From contig CANTUQ010000077.1 in the NCBI GenBank assembly GCA_947683425.1, positions 4,085,001-4,149,000 of the forward strand: 64,000 nucleotides of DNA. The letters are read 5' to 3'. The DNA is from Excoecaria cochinchinensis (Eukaryota; Streptophyta; Magnoliopsida; Malpighiales; Euphorbiaceae). The notes beneath the pieces were generated by a model. It searched no databases. It was not told the DNA's origin and worked only from the letters and a program-made list of their open reading frames with translations. This document shows positions 12,115 through 24,184 of this stretch, one piece after another (within the stretch, counting starts at the first letter, position 1; the number at the start of each line of letters is the position of its first letter). The position numbers were made by a program, and so were the translations under genes.

Positions 12115-15100
12115 TGTAACAACCCGAAAATTACCCTAGTAGAATTAAGTGTCATTAGTGTAATAGTGTGCTTGATAATTAGGGTTTATAGCATTGGACC
12201 TAATTGAAAATGTGAAACAAGGGACTTAATTGAAAAGAAATAAAGTAATGTAGTGGCTGAAATGTAATTTGCATGAATTAGTGATAAATGGGAATTAATT
12301 AGTGTAATGGTTATTAACTAAAGATAATTAAATGTTATTTGTGTTTGAGTCGAAACCGTGTGGATTGGTAGGAGCCGACCACCTAGCATGAGAATGATGG
12401 GAACTTGACACCTATTCCTTGCATGCATGAGTGGGAGGGTTTAGAGAGAGTGAGTGGAATGAATCTGCATTTTGTTTCCTTGAGCCGGCCTTCCTCTCAA
12501 AAGCTCACTCTCCTTTTTGTTCCTCTTTCATTTGCTATGGAGTCCTAAGAGTGGATAGTGATAGTTTAGAAAAAGAGTATTGACTAGAAAGATATGTAGT
12601 ATGTAGTGCATCTCCTTCATCTTCTTCTAATTCTGATTTTGATTGTTAAGATTATGAGTATAGTCTAATAGACTTGTATGTATTGCATGTGTTATGAGTT
12701 AAAGAGCCAAGTAGAGATGGAAAGGGGAAAGAGAAAGTGATATAGAAGAGTAGAGGAAGGAGTGCTCCAAGAGGTTAGGGATATATATGTGTGTTATGTG
12801 TTAATTTTGCTTAAGTGTATGTGATGGCTGTTTAGCTTAAATGTGTTATTGATATTGAATATGTGATTTATGGAATTGAGCATGATTATGAACTTTGATG
12901 GAAGTGTATTTGAATGTGTATTGCCATGTGATGAGTAAGGAACCATGGAATTAGCATCATAAGTGACCCAGCTCTAACCATTGATTGTGTTAACCTGTCT
13001 TAGAAGCCGATACTGACCCCCGTGATTTGTTTATTGTGTAAGTTGAGTTTTACAACTCTAAAATGGGTGAGACCAATTGGATTAGAACCATAAGATCCGT
13101 GGCTTTAAATGTCCTAGAAATAACTCTGTTTATTTGAGGAATCTAAGGTCTTCAAAATTGACCATAACCGTAGATGAAATTCTGTAGGAGGGCTTCTGGA
13201 ACCAGTTGTGTTATTTTGACCATAACTCCTTCATTTTAAATCCAATTGACCTGAAACCTGTCCCAGTTGAAAGATAAGACATATAGGAAAAATTGTATGA
13301 AGGGAACTTTGCCTAAAATTGAGTTTAAGACATCCATTTGGGCTGTACAAAATTGCAGTGTGAACCAGTCTTGAAAGTTAGCTTCTGTTTTGCTTAATTT
13401 AGCATGTGACGGTGGCAATCAATTCATTACCACCGTGACCAGTGCCCAAAGAGGGCAAAAATACATGCAAATGGACCTCACGGTGACAACCAAGTGGTTA
13501 CCACCGTGACCCCTCCCTATTTTGTCTATTTAGGGTGTTTTTCTTTCCGAAATGCACCCGAACTTCACTATGAGTTCCCATAGCTTGTCCAATCCATGTT
13601 TTTCATTACAAAATGAGTATCTTAAGCATCATGAACTATGCATGCTAATGTATATAAATATGTATGAGCTTTAAGTGTTCTAAGGGTGAGGAATTAAGTA
13701 TGTGAATGGGCATAAATAAGGATGAAAAACCATGGATGCGAATATGATAAATGAAGTATATAAGCATATAATTGAGATGATTATGCGAATATGATAAATG
13801 AAGTATATAAGCATATAATTGAGATGATTATGCGAATATGTTACCATGTGAGTTAGAGATGCATGATAGCCTAACTAAGCTTGAATGCATCATCATGCGA
13901 ACATGTGACTATGCAAATTAGAGATGCATGATAGCCTAACTAAGCTTGAATGCATCATCATGCGAACATGTGACTATACGAATTAGAGATGCATGATTAG
14001 CCTAACTAAGCTTGATTGCATCATAAAGCGAAATAATTACATATGCGATAAATAACTTATGTGCTTGGATTTTAACATTAGAATGAGCATTATCATGAAA
14101 ATGAACCATGGCATGCGAAAGAATTCTGTCACGCAAATAATTATAAAATGTGAATGAATGGTGATGTGAATATGTATGTGTAGTGAATGAACAAATATAC
14201 CTATAAGCCTGTGGTCGGGTTGTGGATAAATAAGCATGCTTATGAAGGGCTAGTGATTTGCAGCTGCCAGTGTGGCATCGACGGGTGTCTAGTGATTGAC
14301 ATCGACGGGTGTCTAGTGATTGATACTGATGGGTATCCAGTGATATAGTGTTCGAGACCTCGATCTCTAGTGTTTATTGAATAGTGTACCCGTATCCATC
14401 TCTAAGACTATACAGGCTATTAATGAATGACAATGATATTGTATGTGTTCGTGATAAATATGTATTGGTATTGTTGTTCTTAACGATAGTGTGGTATTTA
14501 TGCCATGCTATTGAATTAGTGATAGTGCAATGAGCCTACAAATGGCTTAGCGTAGTGCCTAATGAGCAGTGTACATGATTGTTGATTGATAGTGACTTAT
14601 TGTTCTTCATTGACATAGTGAAGTGAATATTGAACTTGGTAAGTGAATAGTGATTTAAAGTATGTTATAAACAATGTATGATTTGTGATTAACATGAACT
14701 ATGGTATATTGGCATGCTAGTGTAATATTGATCTAGTGAGTGTACATGATATGCCATATGTGTTAAGCATGCTCTCTATTGTGTAGTGCTTTGTGATTAT
14801 TGTGTTAGTGCTTGTATTTACATCCCCACTAAGCGTTATCGCTTAGCACGGGTGCTTGTCTCCCATGTAGGTTATAGATTGGAGACGCATTTTGGAAGGT
14901 TTCTGCAAGCCACAATAGGAGCATGAAGGGTTTCTCTTAAGTGTATAGATTTTGTATATTGAGCTCCATTTTTGTAATAGTTAATCTTTTTGTATATGTT
15001 TAGTGTTATAAGTGGCTTATTATAGTGAAGCTTGTAATATGTAATAGTGAATAGTGAAGTACTAGTGATTAAACATAATGTAGTGGAATGCATGGATCAT

Positions 15101-15204
15101 AAGCATAAGTGAATGTTAAAATGAAAGTAACGTTAATAAGGTAATTGCATGCTTAGTGTCGTGTAGCGCTCCCTTGTCCTTCTAGGGGGCATTGGGGCGC
15201 CACA
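12115..15204 (+). repeat. element D 5' LTR
   Basis: Begins TGTAACAACCCGAAAATTAC and ends GGGGCGCCACA. It has a stem-loop CTAAGCG-TTAT-CGCTTAG at 14829-14846 and inverted CACGGTGGTAAC-like phrases at 13408-13515. No coding frame is convincing in its 3.1 kb. Confidence 0.9.
13736..14345 (+). repeat. minisatellites inside element D 5' LTR
   Basis: Three short arrays: a 47-bp unit in two copies (13736-13829), a 65-bp unit in three copies starting near 13832, 13897 and 13962, and a unit of about 24 bp around CATCGACGGGTGTCTAGTGA (14268-14345). The 3' LTR has the 65-bp array but only one 47-bp unit (17059-17105). Confidence 0.85.
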
Positions 15205-15428
15205 AGTTGTGGTATCAGAGCATAGGTTTTGGCGGTTCTGGACTATAAAAGTTAGAGTGAATAGAATTGCTTAGAGTTTGTTTAGAGTGTGGCCCTAATG
15301 CAGATGTTGTTTAGAGTGATTGATATGTTAGATTGAATTAATGTATTTGCATGATGTTTTGTATGGTTAGAGTCATTGCATGTGTTAGAAAGAATTTCGC
15401 GGACGAAATTCCTTAAGTGGGGGAGAGT
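15205..15428 (+). other. element D interior: PBS, spacer, PPT
   Basis: Contains the tRNA-Met-type PBS at 15208-15222, about 180 bp of non-coding spacer, a short relic matching the end of Tekay-type polyproteins, and the PPT before the 3' LTR. No start codon opens a meaningful frame. Confidence 0.85.
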
Positions 15429-18400
15429 TGTAACAACCCGAAAATTACCCTAGTAGAATTGAGTGTCATTAGTATAATAGTGTGCTTGATAATTAGGGTT
15501 TATAGTATTGGACCTAATTGAAAATGTGAAACAAGGGACTTAATTGAAAAAAAATAAAGTAATGTAGTGGCTGAAATGTAATTTGCATGAATTAGTGATA
15601 AATGGGAATTAATTGTGTAATGGTTATTAACTAAAGATAATTAAATGTTATTTGAGTTTGAGTGGAAACCGTGGGGATTGGTAGGAGCCGGCCACCTAGC
15701 ATGAGAATGATGGGAACTTGACACCTATTCCTTGCATGCATGAGTGGGAGGGTTTAGAGAGAGTGAGTGGAATGAATCTGCATTTTGTTTCCTTGAGCCA
15801 GCCTTCCTCTCAAACGCACACTCTCCTTTTAGTTCCTCTTTCATTTTCTCTCATTTGCCATGGAGTCTTAAGAGTGGATAGTGATAGTTTAGAAGAAGAG
15901 TATTGACTAGAAAGGTATGTAGTATGTAGTGTATCTCCTTCATCTTCTTCTAATTCTGATTTTGATTGTTAAGATTATGAGTATAGTCCAATGGACTTGT
16001 ATGTATTGTATGTGTTATGAGTTGAAGAGCCAAGTAGAGCTGGAAAGGGGAAAGAGAAAGTGATATAGAAGAGTAGAGGAAGGAGTACTCCAAGAGTTTA
16101 GGGATATATATGCGTGTTATGTGTTAAATTTGCTCAAGTGTATGTGATGGCTGTTTAGCTTAAATGTGTTATTGATATTGAATATGTGATTTATGGAATT
16201 GAGCATGATTATGAACTTTAATGGAAGTGTATTTGAATGTGTATTGCCATGTGATGAGTAAGGAACCATGGAATTAGCATCATAAGTGAACCAGCTCTAA
16301 CTATTGATTGTGTTAACCTGTCTTAGAAGCCTATACTGACCCCCGTAACTTGTTTATTGTGTAAGTTGCGTTTTACAACTCCAAAATGGGTGAGATAAAT
16401 TGGATTAGAACCATAATAGCTGTGGCTTTATATGTCCTAGAAATAGCTCTGTTGATTGGAGGACTCTAAGGTCTTCAAAATTGACCATAACTGTCGATGA
16501 AATTCTGTAGGAGGGCTTCTGTAACCAGTTGTGTTCTTTTGACCATAACTCCTTCATTATATATCCAATTGACCTGAACCTTGTCCATTTGAAAGATAAG
16601 CCATATAGGAACAAATGTTATGAAGGGACCTTTGCCTAAAATTGAGTGTAAGACATCCGTTTGGGCTTTACAAAATTGCAGTGTGAACCAGTCTCGAAAG
16701 TTAGCTTCTGTTTTGCTTAATTTAGTATGTCACGGTGGCAACCAATTCATTACCACCATGGCCAGTGCCCAGAGAGGGCAGAATCGCATGCAAATGGACC
16801 TCACGGTGACAACCAAGTGGTTACCACCGCAACCCCTCCCTATTTTGTCTATTTAGGGTGTTTTTCTTCTCGAAATGCACCCGAACTTTACTGCGAGTTC
16901 CCATAACTTGTCCAATCTATATTTTTCATTACAAAATGAGTATCTTAAGCATCATGAACTATGCATGCTAATATATATAAATATGTATGAGCTTTAAGTG
17001 TTCTAACGGTGAGGAATTAAGTATGTGAATGGGTATAAATAAGGATGAAAAACCATGGATGCGAATATGATAAATGAAGTATATAAGCATATAATTGAGA
17101 TGATTATGCGAATATGTTAACATGTGAATTAGAGATGCATGATAACCTAACTAAGCTTGAATGCATAATCATGCGAACATGTGACTATGCGAATTAGAGA
17201 TGCATGATAGCCTAACTAAGCTTGAATGCATCATCATGCGAACATGTGACTATGCGAATTAGAGATGCATAATTAGCCTAACTAAGCTTGATTGCATCAT
17301 AAAGCGAAATAATTACATATGTGATAAATAACTTATGTGCTTGGATTTTAACATGAGAATGAGCATTATCATGAAAATGAACCATGTCAAGCGAAAGAAT
17401 TCTGTCACGCGAATAATTATAAAATGTGAATGAATGGTGACGTGAATATGTATGTGTAGTGAATGAACAAATATACCTATAAGCCTGTGGTCGGGTCGTG
17501 GATAAATAAGCATTCTTATGAAGGGCTAGTGATTTGCAGCTGCCAGTGTGGCACCGACGAGTGTCTAGTGATTGACATCGACGGGTGTCTAGTGATTGAT
17601 ACCGACGGGTATCCAGTGATATAGTGTTCGAGACCTCGGTCTCTAGTGTTTATTGAATAGTGTACCCGTATCCATCTCTAAGACTATACAGGCTATTAAT
17701 GAATGACAAAGATATTGTATGTGTTTGTGATAAATATGTATTGGTATTATTGTTCTTAATGATAGTGTGATATTTATGCCATGCTATTGAATTAGTGATA
17801 GTGCAGTGAGCCTACAAATGGCTTAGCATAGTGCCTAATGAGCAGTGTACATGATTGTTGATTGTTGATTGATAGTGACTTATTGTTCTTCATTGACATA
17901 GTGAAGTGAATATTGAACTTGGTAAGTGAATAGTGATTTAAAGTATGTTATAGACAATGTATGATTTGTGATTAACATGAACTACGGTATATTGGCATGC
18001 TAGTGTAATATTGATCTAGTGAGTGTACATGATATGCCATATGTGTTAAGCATGCTCTCTATTGTGTAGTGCTTTGTGATTATTGTGTTAGTGCTTGTGT
18101 TTACATCCCCACTAAGAATTATCGCTTAGCACGGGTGCTTGTCTCCTGTGTAGGTTATAGATTGGAGACGCATTTTGGAAGGTTTCTGCAGGCCACAATA
18201 GGAGCGTGAAGGGTTTCTCTTAAGTGTACAGATTTTGTATATTGAGCTCTATTTTTGTAATACTTAATCTTTTTGTATATGTTTTGTGTTATAAGTGGCT
18301 TATTATAGTGAAGCTTGTAATCTATAATAGTGAATAGTGAAGTACTAGTGATTAAGCATAATGTAGTGGAATGCGTGGATCATAAGTATTAGTGAATGTT

Positions 18401-18487
18401 AAAATGAAAGTAAGGTTAATAAGGTAATTACATGCTTAGTGTCATGTAGCGCTCCCTTATCCTTCCAGGGGGCATTGGGGTGTTACA
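15429..18487 (+). repeat. element D 3' LTR
   Basis: Starts TGTAACAACCCG and ends GGGGTGTTACA. It is near-identical to the 5' LTR apart from scattered substitutions and small indels, including loss or non-gain of one 47-bp unit. The stem-loop near 18112 has lost pairing bases (CTAAGAATTATCGCTTAG). Confidence 0.9.
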
Positions 18488-18796
18488 GGTCGCACGCAGC
18501 TCCCATGCACGCGCGCATCGCCTCGTGCACTGGCTACGTGCAGCGCCCTGCCGATGCGCGCCCGCGGGCTGCCGACTGCCGACTGCTGAATTTTTTTTTT
18601 TTAATAACAAATTTTGACCTAAAACATATAATTTTCCACCCTCTCATTTTTATTAATTTTATTTTTTTAATTTTTATCTCTAAAAAGCAAATTTGATAAG
18701 AAAATCATCGCTTCCAACCTTTTTGCCTGTGAATAGGCGTAGAACTTCATCATTGGGTAACTCTGATCTGGACTGTCTCAAGACCTGGTGTCTACA
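18488..18796 (-). repeat. element C 3' LTR, proximal part
   Basis: Continues the C LTR after D: the rest of the CpG-rich island (18488-18590), an AT-rich stretch, a conserved segment containing TTGCCTGTGAATAGGCGT, and the terminus GGTGTCTACA at 18796. The adjoining PPT (minus CCCCAAAATTGGGGGCAAC) confirms the edge. Confidence 0.85.
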
Positions 18797-18929
18797 GTTG
18801 CCCCCAATTTTGGGGATACTATTGCACTAGTGTCTCATTGAAACAAAATTCAGAGAAGAAAGGAAAGAAATGCGTACCTTAGGCAATCCTTACCTTTGCT
18901 GTGTTGAAAATTTGTGGCTTGTCACCGCT

Positions 18930-19273
18930 GAGCTGTAGTGTTATCCAACTGTGGCTCGTTCTCAATCATTCTGCTGACCGCATCAAGGCCTGCACGGCAC
19001 GTGATTGCTACCGTTGAGCTATAGTGTTATCCAACTGTGGCTCGTTCTCAATCATTCTACTGACCGCATCCGGGCCTGCACGACAAGTGATTGCTGCCGG
19101 TGAGCTGTAGTGTTATCCAACTGTGGCTCATTCTCAATCATTCTACTGACCACCTCTGAGCCTACACGACACGTGATTGCTGTCGTCGAGTTGTAGTGTT
19201 ATTCAACTGTGGCTCATTCGAAATCATTCTATTGACCACCTCTGGGTCTGCGCGACATATCCCTGCCAACCAC
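18930..19273 (-). repeat. 86-bp tandem repeat, element C 3' region
   Basis: Four units of 86 bp start at 18930, 19016, 19102 and 19188, each with GTAGTGTTATCCAACTGTGG or a near copy. Confidence 0.9.
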
Positions 19274-19539
19274 TATCCAATCGACATGGCGATTCGTTCA
19301 TCATCCTCTTTGCTGGAACTTATCTTGAACCTCTTTTCCTACAAAAAGGGGCAAAACAAATGTACAGGGTATATAAATGAGATGAGTACCTGTGGTAGTA
19401 CATACCTATTGGGGTCGATGTCAGACGGGTGGCCCCTGAAGGACAGTTGGTTGTTCCCTAGAGAATAGTTTGCAGAATATCATCTTCTTGGCCGAGTATT
19501 TTCTAGACTTCCAAAGTGCAGGACACCATTCTTGAAACT

Positions 19540-20050
19540 CACCGAGTCGTTATCTAGACTATAAAGTGCGGACACTCTTGAAACTCATCGAGTCGTTATC
19601 TAGACTACAAAGTGCGAACGTCCTTGAAACTCACTGAGCCGTTATCAAGACTACAAAGTGTAGACATCCTTGAAACTCACCGAGCCGTTATCTAAACTAT
19701 AAAGTGCAGATATCCTTGAAACTCACCGAGCCGTTGTCTAGGCTACAAAGTGTGGGGATCCTTGAGATTCACTGAGCCATTATCTAGGCTACAAAGTGCA
19801 GACATCCTTGAAACTCACTAGCCGTTGTCTAGGCTACAAAGTGCGGGGATCATTGAAACTCACCGAGCCGTTATCTAGGCTACAAAGTGCAGAGATCCTT
19901 GAAACTCACCGAGCCGTTATCTAGACTACAAAGTGCGGGGATCCTTGAAAGTCACCGAGCCGTTGTCTAGGCTACAAAGTGAGGGATCCTTAAAACTCAC
20001 CGAGCCGTTACCTAGGCTACAAAGTGCAGGAATCATCCTCAGATGGTGAT
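19540..20050 (-). repeat. 46-bp tandem repeat, element C 3' region
   Basis: About eleven units of 46 bp, each containing forms of CACCGAGCCGTTATCTAGGC and ACAAAGTGC. The same core occurs as a 50-bp unit in element B (25600-25855), so the two arrays share ancestry. Confidence 0.92.
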
Positions 20051-20129
20051 ACGCCGAGTCTGCTTTAGACTTACAAAATGCGGGGGTCGTTCTCTTGATC
20101 ATCTCCAATAGGAGTTTCCTTATTGAAAC

Positions 20130-20338
20130 GACCTGTGTGCCTCTTAAGAGGACTTTGAGAATTATCTCTTAAGAGGTCTTGTCATTCTGCCTCTTAAGAG
20201 GGCTTAGAGATTTGCCTTTTAAGAGGGCTTGGAGATTTACCTCTTAAAAGGGCTTAGAGATTTGCCTCTTAAGAGGTCTTGGAGATTTGTCTCTTAAGAG
20301 GGCTTGGAGATTTGCCTCTTAAGAGGGCTTGGAGATTT
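20130..20338 (-). repeat. 25-bp tandem repeat, element C 3' region
   Basis: About eight units containing GCCTCTTAAGAGGGCTTGGA. Each unit holds the palindrome CTCTTAAGAG. Confidence 0.92.
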
Positions 20339-22804
20339 TCACATTTTGAATTTATTTGAATTTTTGCAGTATGTTGAATTTTTAAGGCCTTGAAAATATC
20401 TTTATTATTATTTTTTGTTTTTTTTTTGTTTTGTTTCATTAAGAATTTGTATTCTTTGTACATTTAAATTTGGATTTTTGTAAACTTATTGTGTGGTGTG
20501 TGTGTGAGCATACATCATATGACAGAGAAACTTACCTGATTACCCCCGGCATGGTGTGCATGGATAGGCTTGCTCTTTTAAATGTCCTCTATGGTGTGGG
20601 TCCATGGGATTCCTTTTCCGTGAGGACTTCATCTTGATCTGATTGTCCAACATGGATGAGCGCTGATATTGAGCTATAATTATACCTCAGCCCACTTTTG
20701 CGTTTGATTGCCTCTAACAAAAGTACATATGGGTAGTCCAGCTTCCCCAAGAATCTTCTTTTCTGTAGATTTGTGTGATTCTGGATTGCCCTCAGCATGG
20801 TGTGCCTGGGTAGGCTTATTCTTCTGGGTTTTCCCGCTATATACAGACTCACCTGATTTTATGCCGGCTACAGTGGCTGACAATGTTAAGTTGAAAGCCA
20901 TCTCTTGGATCATCTTTGCGCATGAGGTCTATTCGGACCTTTACCTCTGAGTTATGTACACAACAATGTATACAAAAGATTGTGCGTGCATATGGAATTA
21001 TGTGTGTGAAATATATACACAAAGCTATATACAGGATTATGTACAAAAAGTATGCATACATAACTATACGTGTAAAGGATTGAATGCATGTGATATGTGC
21101 TTGTGATATGCATGCTAGACATGTGCAAAGAATTATGCGTTGTATGTATAAAAACATTATGTACATGGGATGTGCGTGAAGAATTGCATATGCAAGATAT
21201 ATACAAAGTTCATGCATGTGTGAATGCATGTTAGTTATCGTGAAAGGCTATGCACGTGTAAAGTTATGCAAGGAGATATGCAAAATAGTGTACGCACGGG
21301 ATGCACATGATATGCAAAAGTAGGTAGACTACATCCTAGGTAGTTAAGGGACTCGTTGAAGGTACTGCTTATACTATCCGATGCCCCCAATGATCTAGAA
21401 AAGTATCATCTTGGCTTAGGAATTCTGACCCATGATCCTTTCAGAGAGAAAACTATCCCGTGTTTCTTTGCCCCCCGATCAACGAGTATGCACCTTTTGC
21501 TATGATCTGTACAGCATCTTACCCCTAGGACTCCGACTCATGTCCTAAATTATGCACTATCTGCCTAAAGGGGAGTTATTCGGAGTAATGCCGCCTTATC
21601 GCTCCAGGCATCGAAAGTCATTGTTTTAAAGGTAGTGCGTCCCTTGTGGATTTTCACACTAGCTTTTCTTCGCGGGATATGCATTCTTTTGAGGATTTTC
21701 ACGAGCCCTTGTGCCTAATTTTTACCTGGAATGGACCCAACCTACTCTAGCGGCTTTTATTCATTTATTTTTTGTAGGACATACTGCCTATTTCTAGGTT
21801 TTCACCCTGCCCTTTGGCCTAACTTTTTCTTAGAGAGCCAATTACGGTTTTCATCTCTAACGGCTTTTTTTTAAGGTATGGCTGCAAGAAAAGTTAAAGC
21901 TAATATTAGAGCCCCCTCCTAGGGTAATCGGCAGTTATTCATTGGGGCACTTCCTTCCCAGACAACGGTTGTATTCCTTTGCCTCTCCTGACGAAAGTGT
22001 TGCTAAATTGGGCGAGGTGGCGGATGAGGACACCAGCTTCATATGCTCCCGGCTCCCCCTTTCTGCTATGACTCTGGACGGTTCTTTGGGATGTGTCCCG
22101 TTGTGTGGACTTCACGAGGCAACCCTTTATATTACTGCCCATTATGGTCAAAAGTTTTGGGAGTCAAAATGTAGTGAGGCGTCCTCTATCTTTCCAAGGT
22201 GGCACCTTATCCTCGGCCTTCACCACCAAGTACCATAGCCTCTAGACATAGTTTCCCATAAAGACTGTTACACCACAGATTCGAGATCGCACCTTTGTTT
22301 CTTACGAGGGCCCACAAGAGGTACGTGCTTAGTCCTGCAGTTGATAACAGGACCCATCGATTTGGACATCTGGCCAGTGAGAGCAGTGGCAGGGTGTAGT
22401 CATTTAGATTTTATACATTCAATGAAGAATAATGTTTCCCTTTTTATAAAATAACTAGAAAATAATGATCATACAAGTTGAACTGTTATCGTTTCGTGTA
22501 TTTGCAAAGATTGTGTACATTTCAGTATAATTTCTCTATACATGATTATTATCTAACATCGATTCAAAATGCAAAAGTACATTTAATCTCAGGGTAGATC
22601 TTGTAAGCATCAAACTCCTGTCTCCAATCAGCCCTCTCGGGTTTTCTTGATTAGACATTTTCTCTCGAGCCTTTAATTTTTGCCTAGGGTGCCTTTTTTC
22701 ATTTTTCACCCTGACGAGGCGCCCATTTTTAGCAAGGCTGCCTTTTTTCGGTTTTCAACCCGCGGGGCTTTTATTCTCTTCTTTTGATTTTTAGTCTTTA
22801 GCCA
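20339..22804 (-). other. element C 3' untranslated region
   Basis: No coding frame is convincing. 20340-20950 is mixed, with a GT-rich run. 20950-21310 is full of ATGCATG/ACATGT-like alternating sequence. 21600-21890 and 22540-22800 contain recurring phrases (minus strand TGAAAACCGAAAAAAGGC and relatives) that recur in elements A and B. Confidence 0.7.
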
Positions 22805-23556
22805 TGGAACTTCTTGGGTCTGTCGATGTTGACCGGTACTTTGAAGTCATTTCCATCTCTATCTATTGCTGCTCCCTTAGATAACAACCTCTTAAGAACC
22901 AACAAACCTTCCTACGTCGGCCTCAATCTACCATGTATGTCCGGAACACCTTGTGTCATTCGCTTAAAGACTGAATCTCCTTCTTTTAGCGGATGCCTTC
23001 TGACCTTCTTTCATAATGGTCGAGCAAGTCTTTTCTGATAGATCTGATTGTGATAATAAGCCTGCGACCTATTCTCATCTAGCATGCTCAACTGCAGCAA
23101 TCGTTGTTGCGCCCAATTATGTTCTGGAATCTGGCCTTCCAAAGATTTAAGCTCCACTTCAACAGGTAATACTGCTTCCGTCCCATACACCAAAGAATAA
23201 GGCGTGGCTTTTGTAGAAGTTCTGATGGTGGTTTTATAGCCCATAGCGCGGAAGGCAACTTCTCTATCCAATCCCTGTAGTTCTAAACCATCTTGGATAG
23301 GATCTTCTTGACGTTGCTGCTAGCCACCTTAACCGCCCCATTAGCTTGCAGGCGATATGAAGAAGACTCGTGATGCTCAAAGCCATACTTCTGGAATATC
23401 TTCCTGGTTTCAGCCATAAATTGCACCCCGTTATCAGACACAACGTGAAGTTGGAGACCATATCAAATTCTTCTCAATGAACTTGGCCATATATCAATTT
23501 CTTCCTTTTCGGATTTTTTTATTAGCTTTGCTCAAATCTTGATACTTTTTGCTCTT
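22805..23556 (-). pseudogene. element C integrase C-terminal remnant
   Basis: The minus strand shows VVSDNGVQF-like sequence, shifted, near 23440, then 23011-23271 reads TTIRTSTKATPYSLVYGTEA and YYHNQIYQKRLARPL, the conserved region after the integrase core in gypsy elements. Homology to the B integrase end continues to about 22805 with stops. The N-terminal zinc-binding part and first catalytic residue are missing. Directly upstream is the start of RT, so most of RT and both RNase H domains are absent. Confidence 0.8.
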
Positions 23557-24117
23557 CTAGACTATCGGGATGACGCTGACCAACCAAGTCGGGTGTTGAA
23601 CTTCATTAAGAAATTTGGCTTTAATTTTGCTTGTGGACCTTTTTTGCCCATTCCGGCCTGAGTCTTTTGAGCTTTTGCTTGATTGGTCCATGATCGGGGT
23701 ATGTCGGGATAGTGTGTTCGGCGGCTTCACAATCATCTCCTGGCATGTCTTTATAGATCTAGGCAAAAACTTTTTCATATTTTTTAATATTCTCTCAAAT
23801 TTTACCCTCTCTCCAGGAGTTACATGAGATGCTATCAAGATTTTCTTTGGGTTTTCCAAAATTTTGAGATTAAATGGAATAGCATCAATTGAGTCAATGT
23901 CAAATATGAATGAGTCATGCTCATTATTATGCATAGTAAAATCATAAAAAATATCACACAAGTGAGCAAAAATATTCATCTTATTAATTAAACCATAATT
24001 AAAAATATCATTATTAAATAGTTCAAAAATAAAAAGAATATCTAAATAGCTATCATTTTCCGTTCTTGCCAACACAGATGTTGTAGTTGATGGCTCATTG
24101 TCATCCTTAGGAACCAT
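23557..24117 (-). pseudogene. element C pol linker and RT start
   Basis: A 186-codon frame reads MVPKDDNEPS, an acidic and asparagine-rich linker, then LENPKKILIASHVTPGERVK and VQHPTWLVSVIPIV. The latter segments match the linker and RT beginning of element B (LENPKEILIASDITPKERIK, VQYPTWLANVVPV). No protease or G-patch lies between gag and this segment, although B has both. Element A has the same arrangement. It would not make an active polymerase. Confidence 0.8.
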
Positions 24118-24184
24118 CCTCCCCTTCCCACTTAGGCACTTAATCTGTCTTATTCTTTATATTTCGCTCTTCTAGGTCAGAAAC

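Larger units (their letters stand above)
12115..18487 (+). mobile_element. element D: Tekay-like non-autonomous element with giant LTRs and a 224-bp interior
   Basis: Two near-identical direct repeats (12115-15204 and 15429-18487) flank 224 bp with a PBS (TTGTGGTATCAGAGC) and PPT (AAGTGGGGGAGAGT). Just before the PPT, AATTTCGCGGACGAAATTCC is typical of the pol/3' edge of plant Tekay/Del chromoviruses. Flanks GGTTG and GGTCG look like a 5-bp TSD with one transition. No protein is encoded, so any mobility would need enzymes from an autonomous relative. Confidence 0.9.

Noticed and set aside
19540..20050. Second CRISPR-like array
   Set aside because: Same reason: 46-bp tandem units without spacers inside element C.
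20849..21229. Minus-strand frame rich in His, Ile and Tyr
   Set aside because: It arises from alternating ATGCATG/ACATA sequence in the element C 3' region, with no domain.
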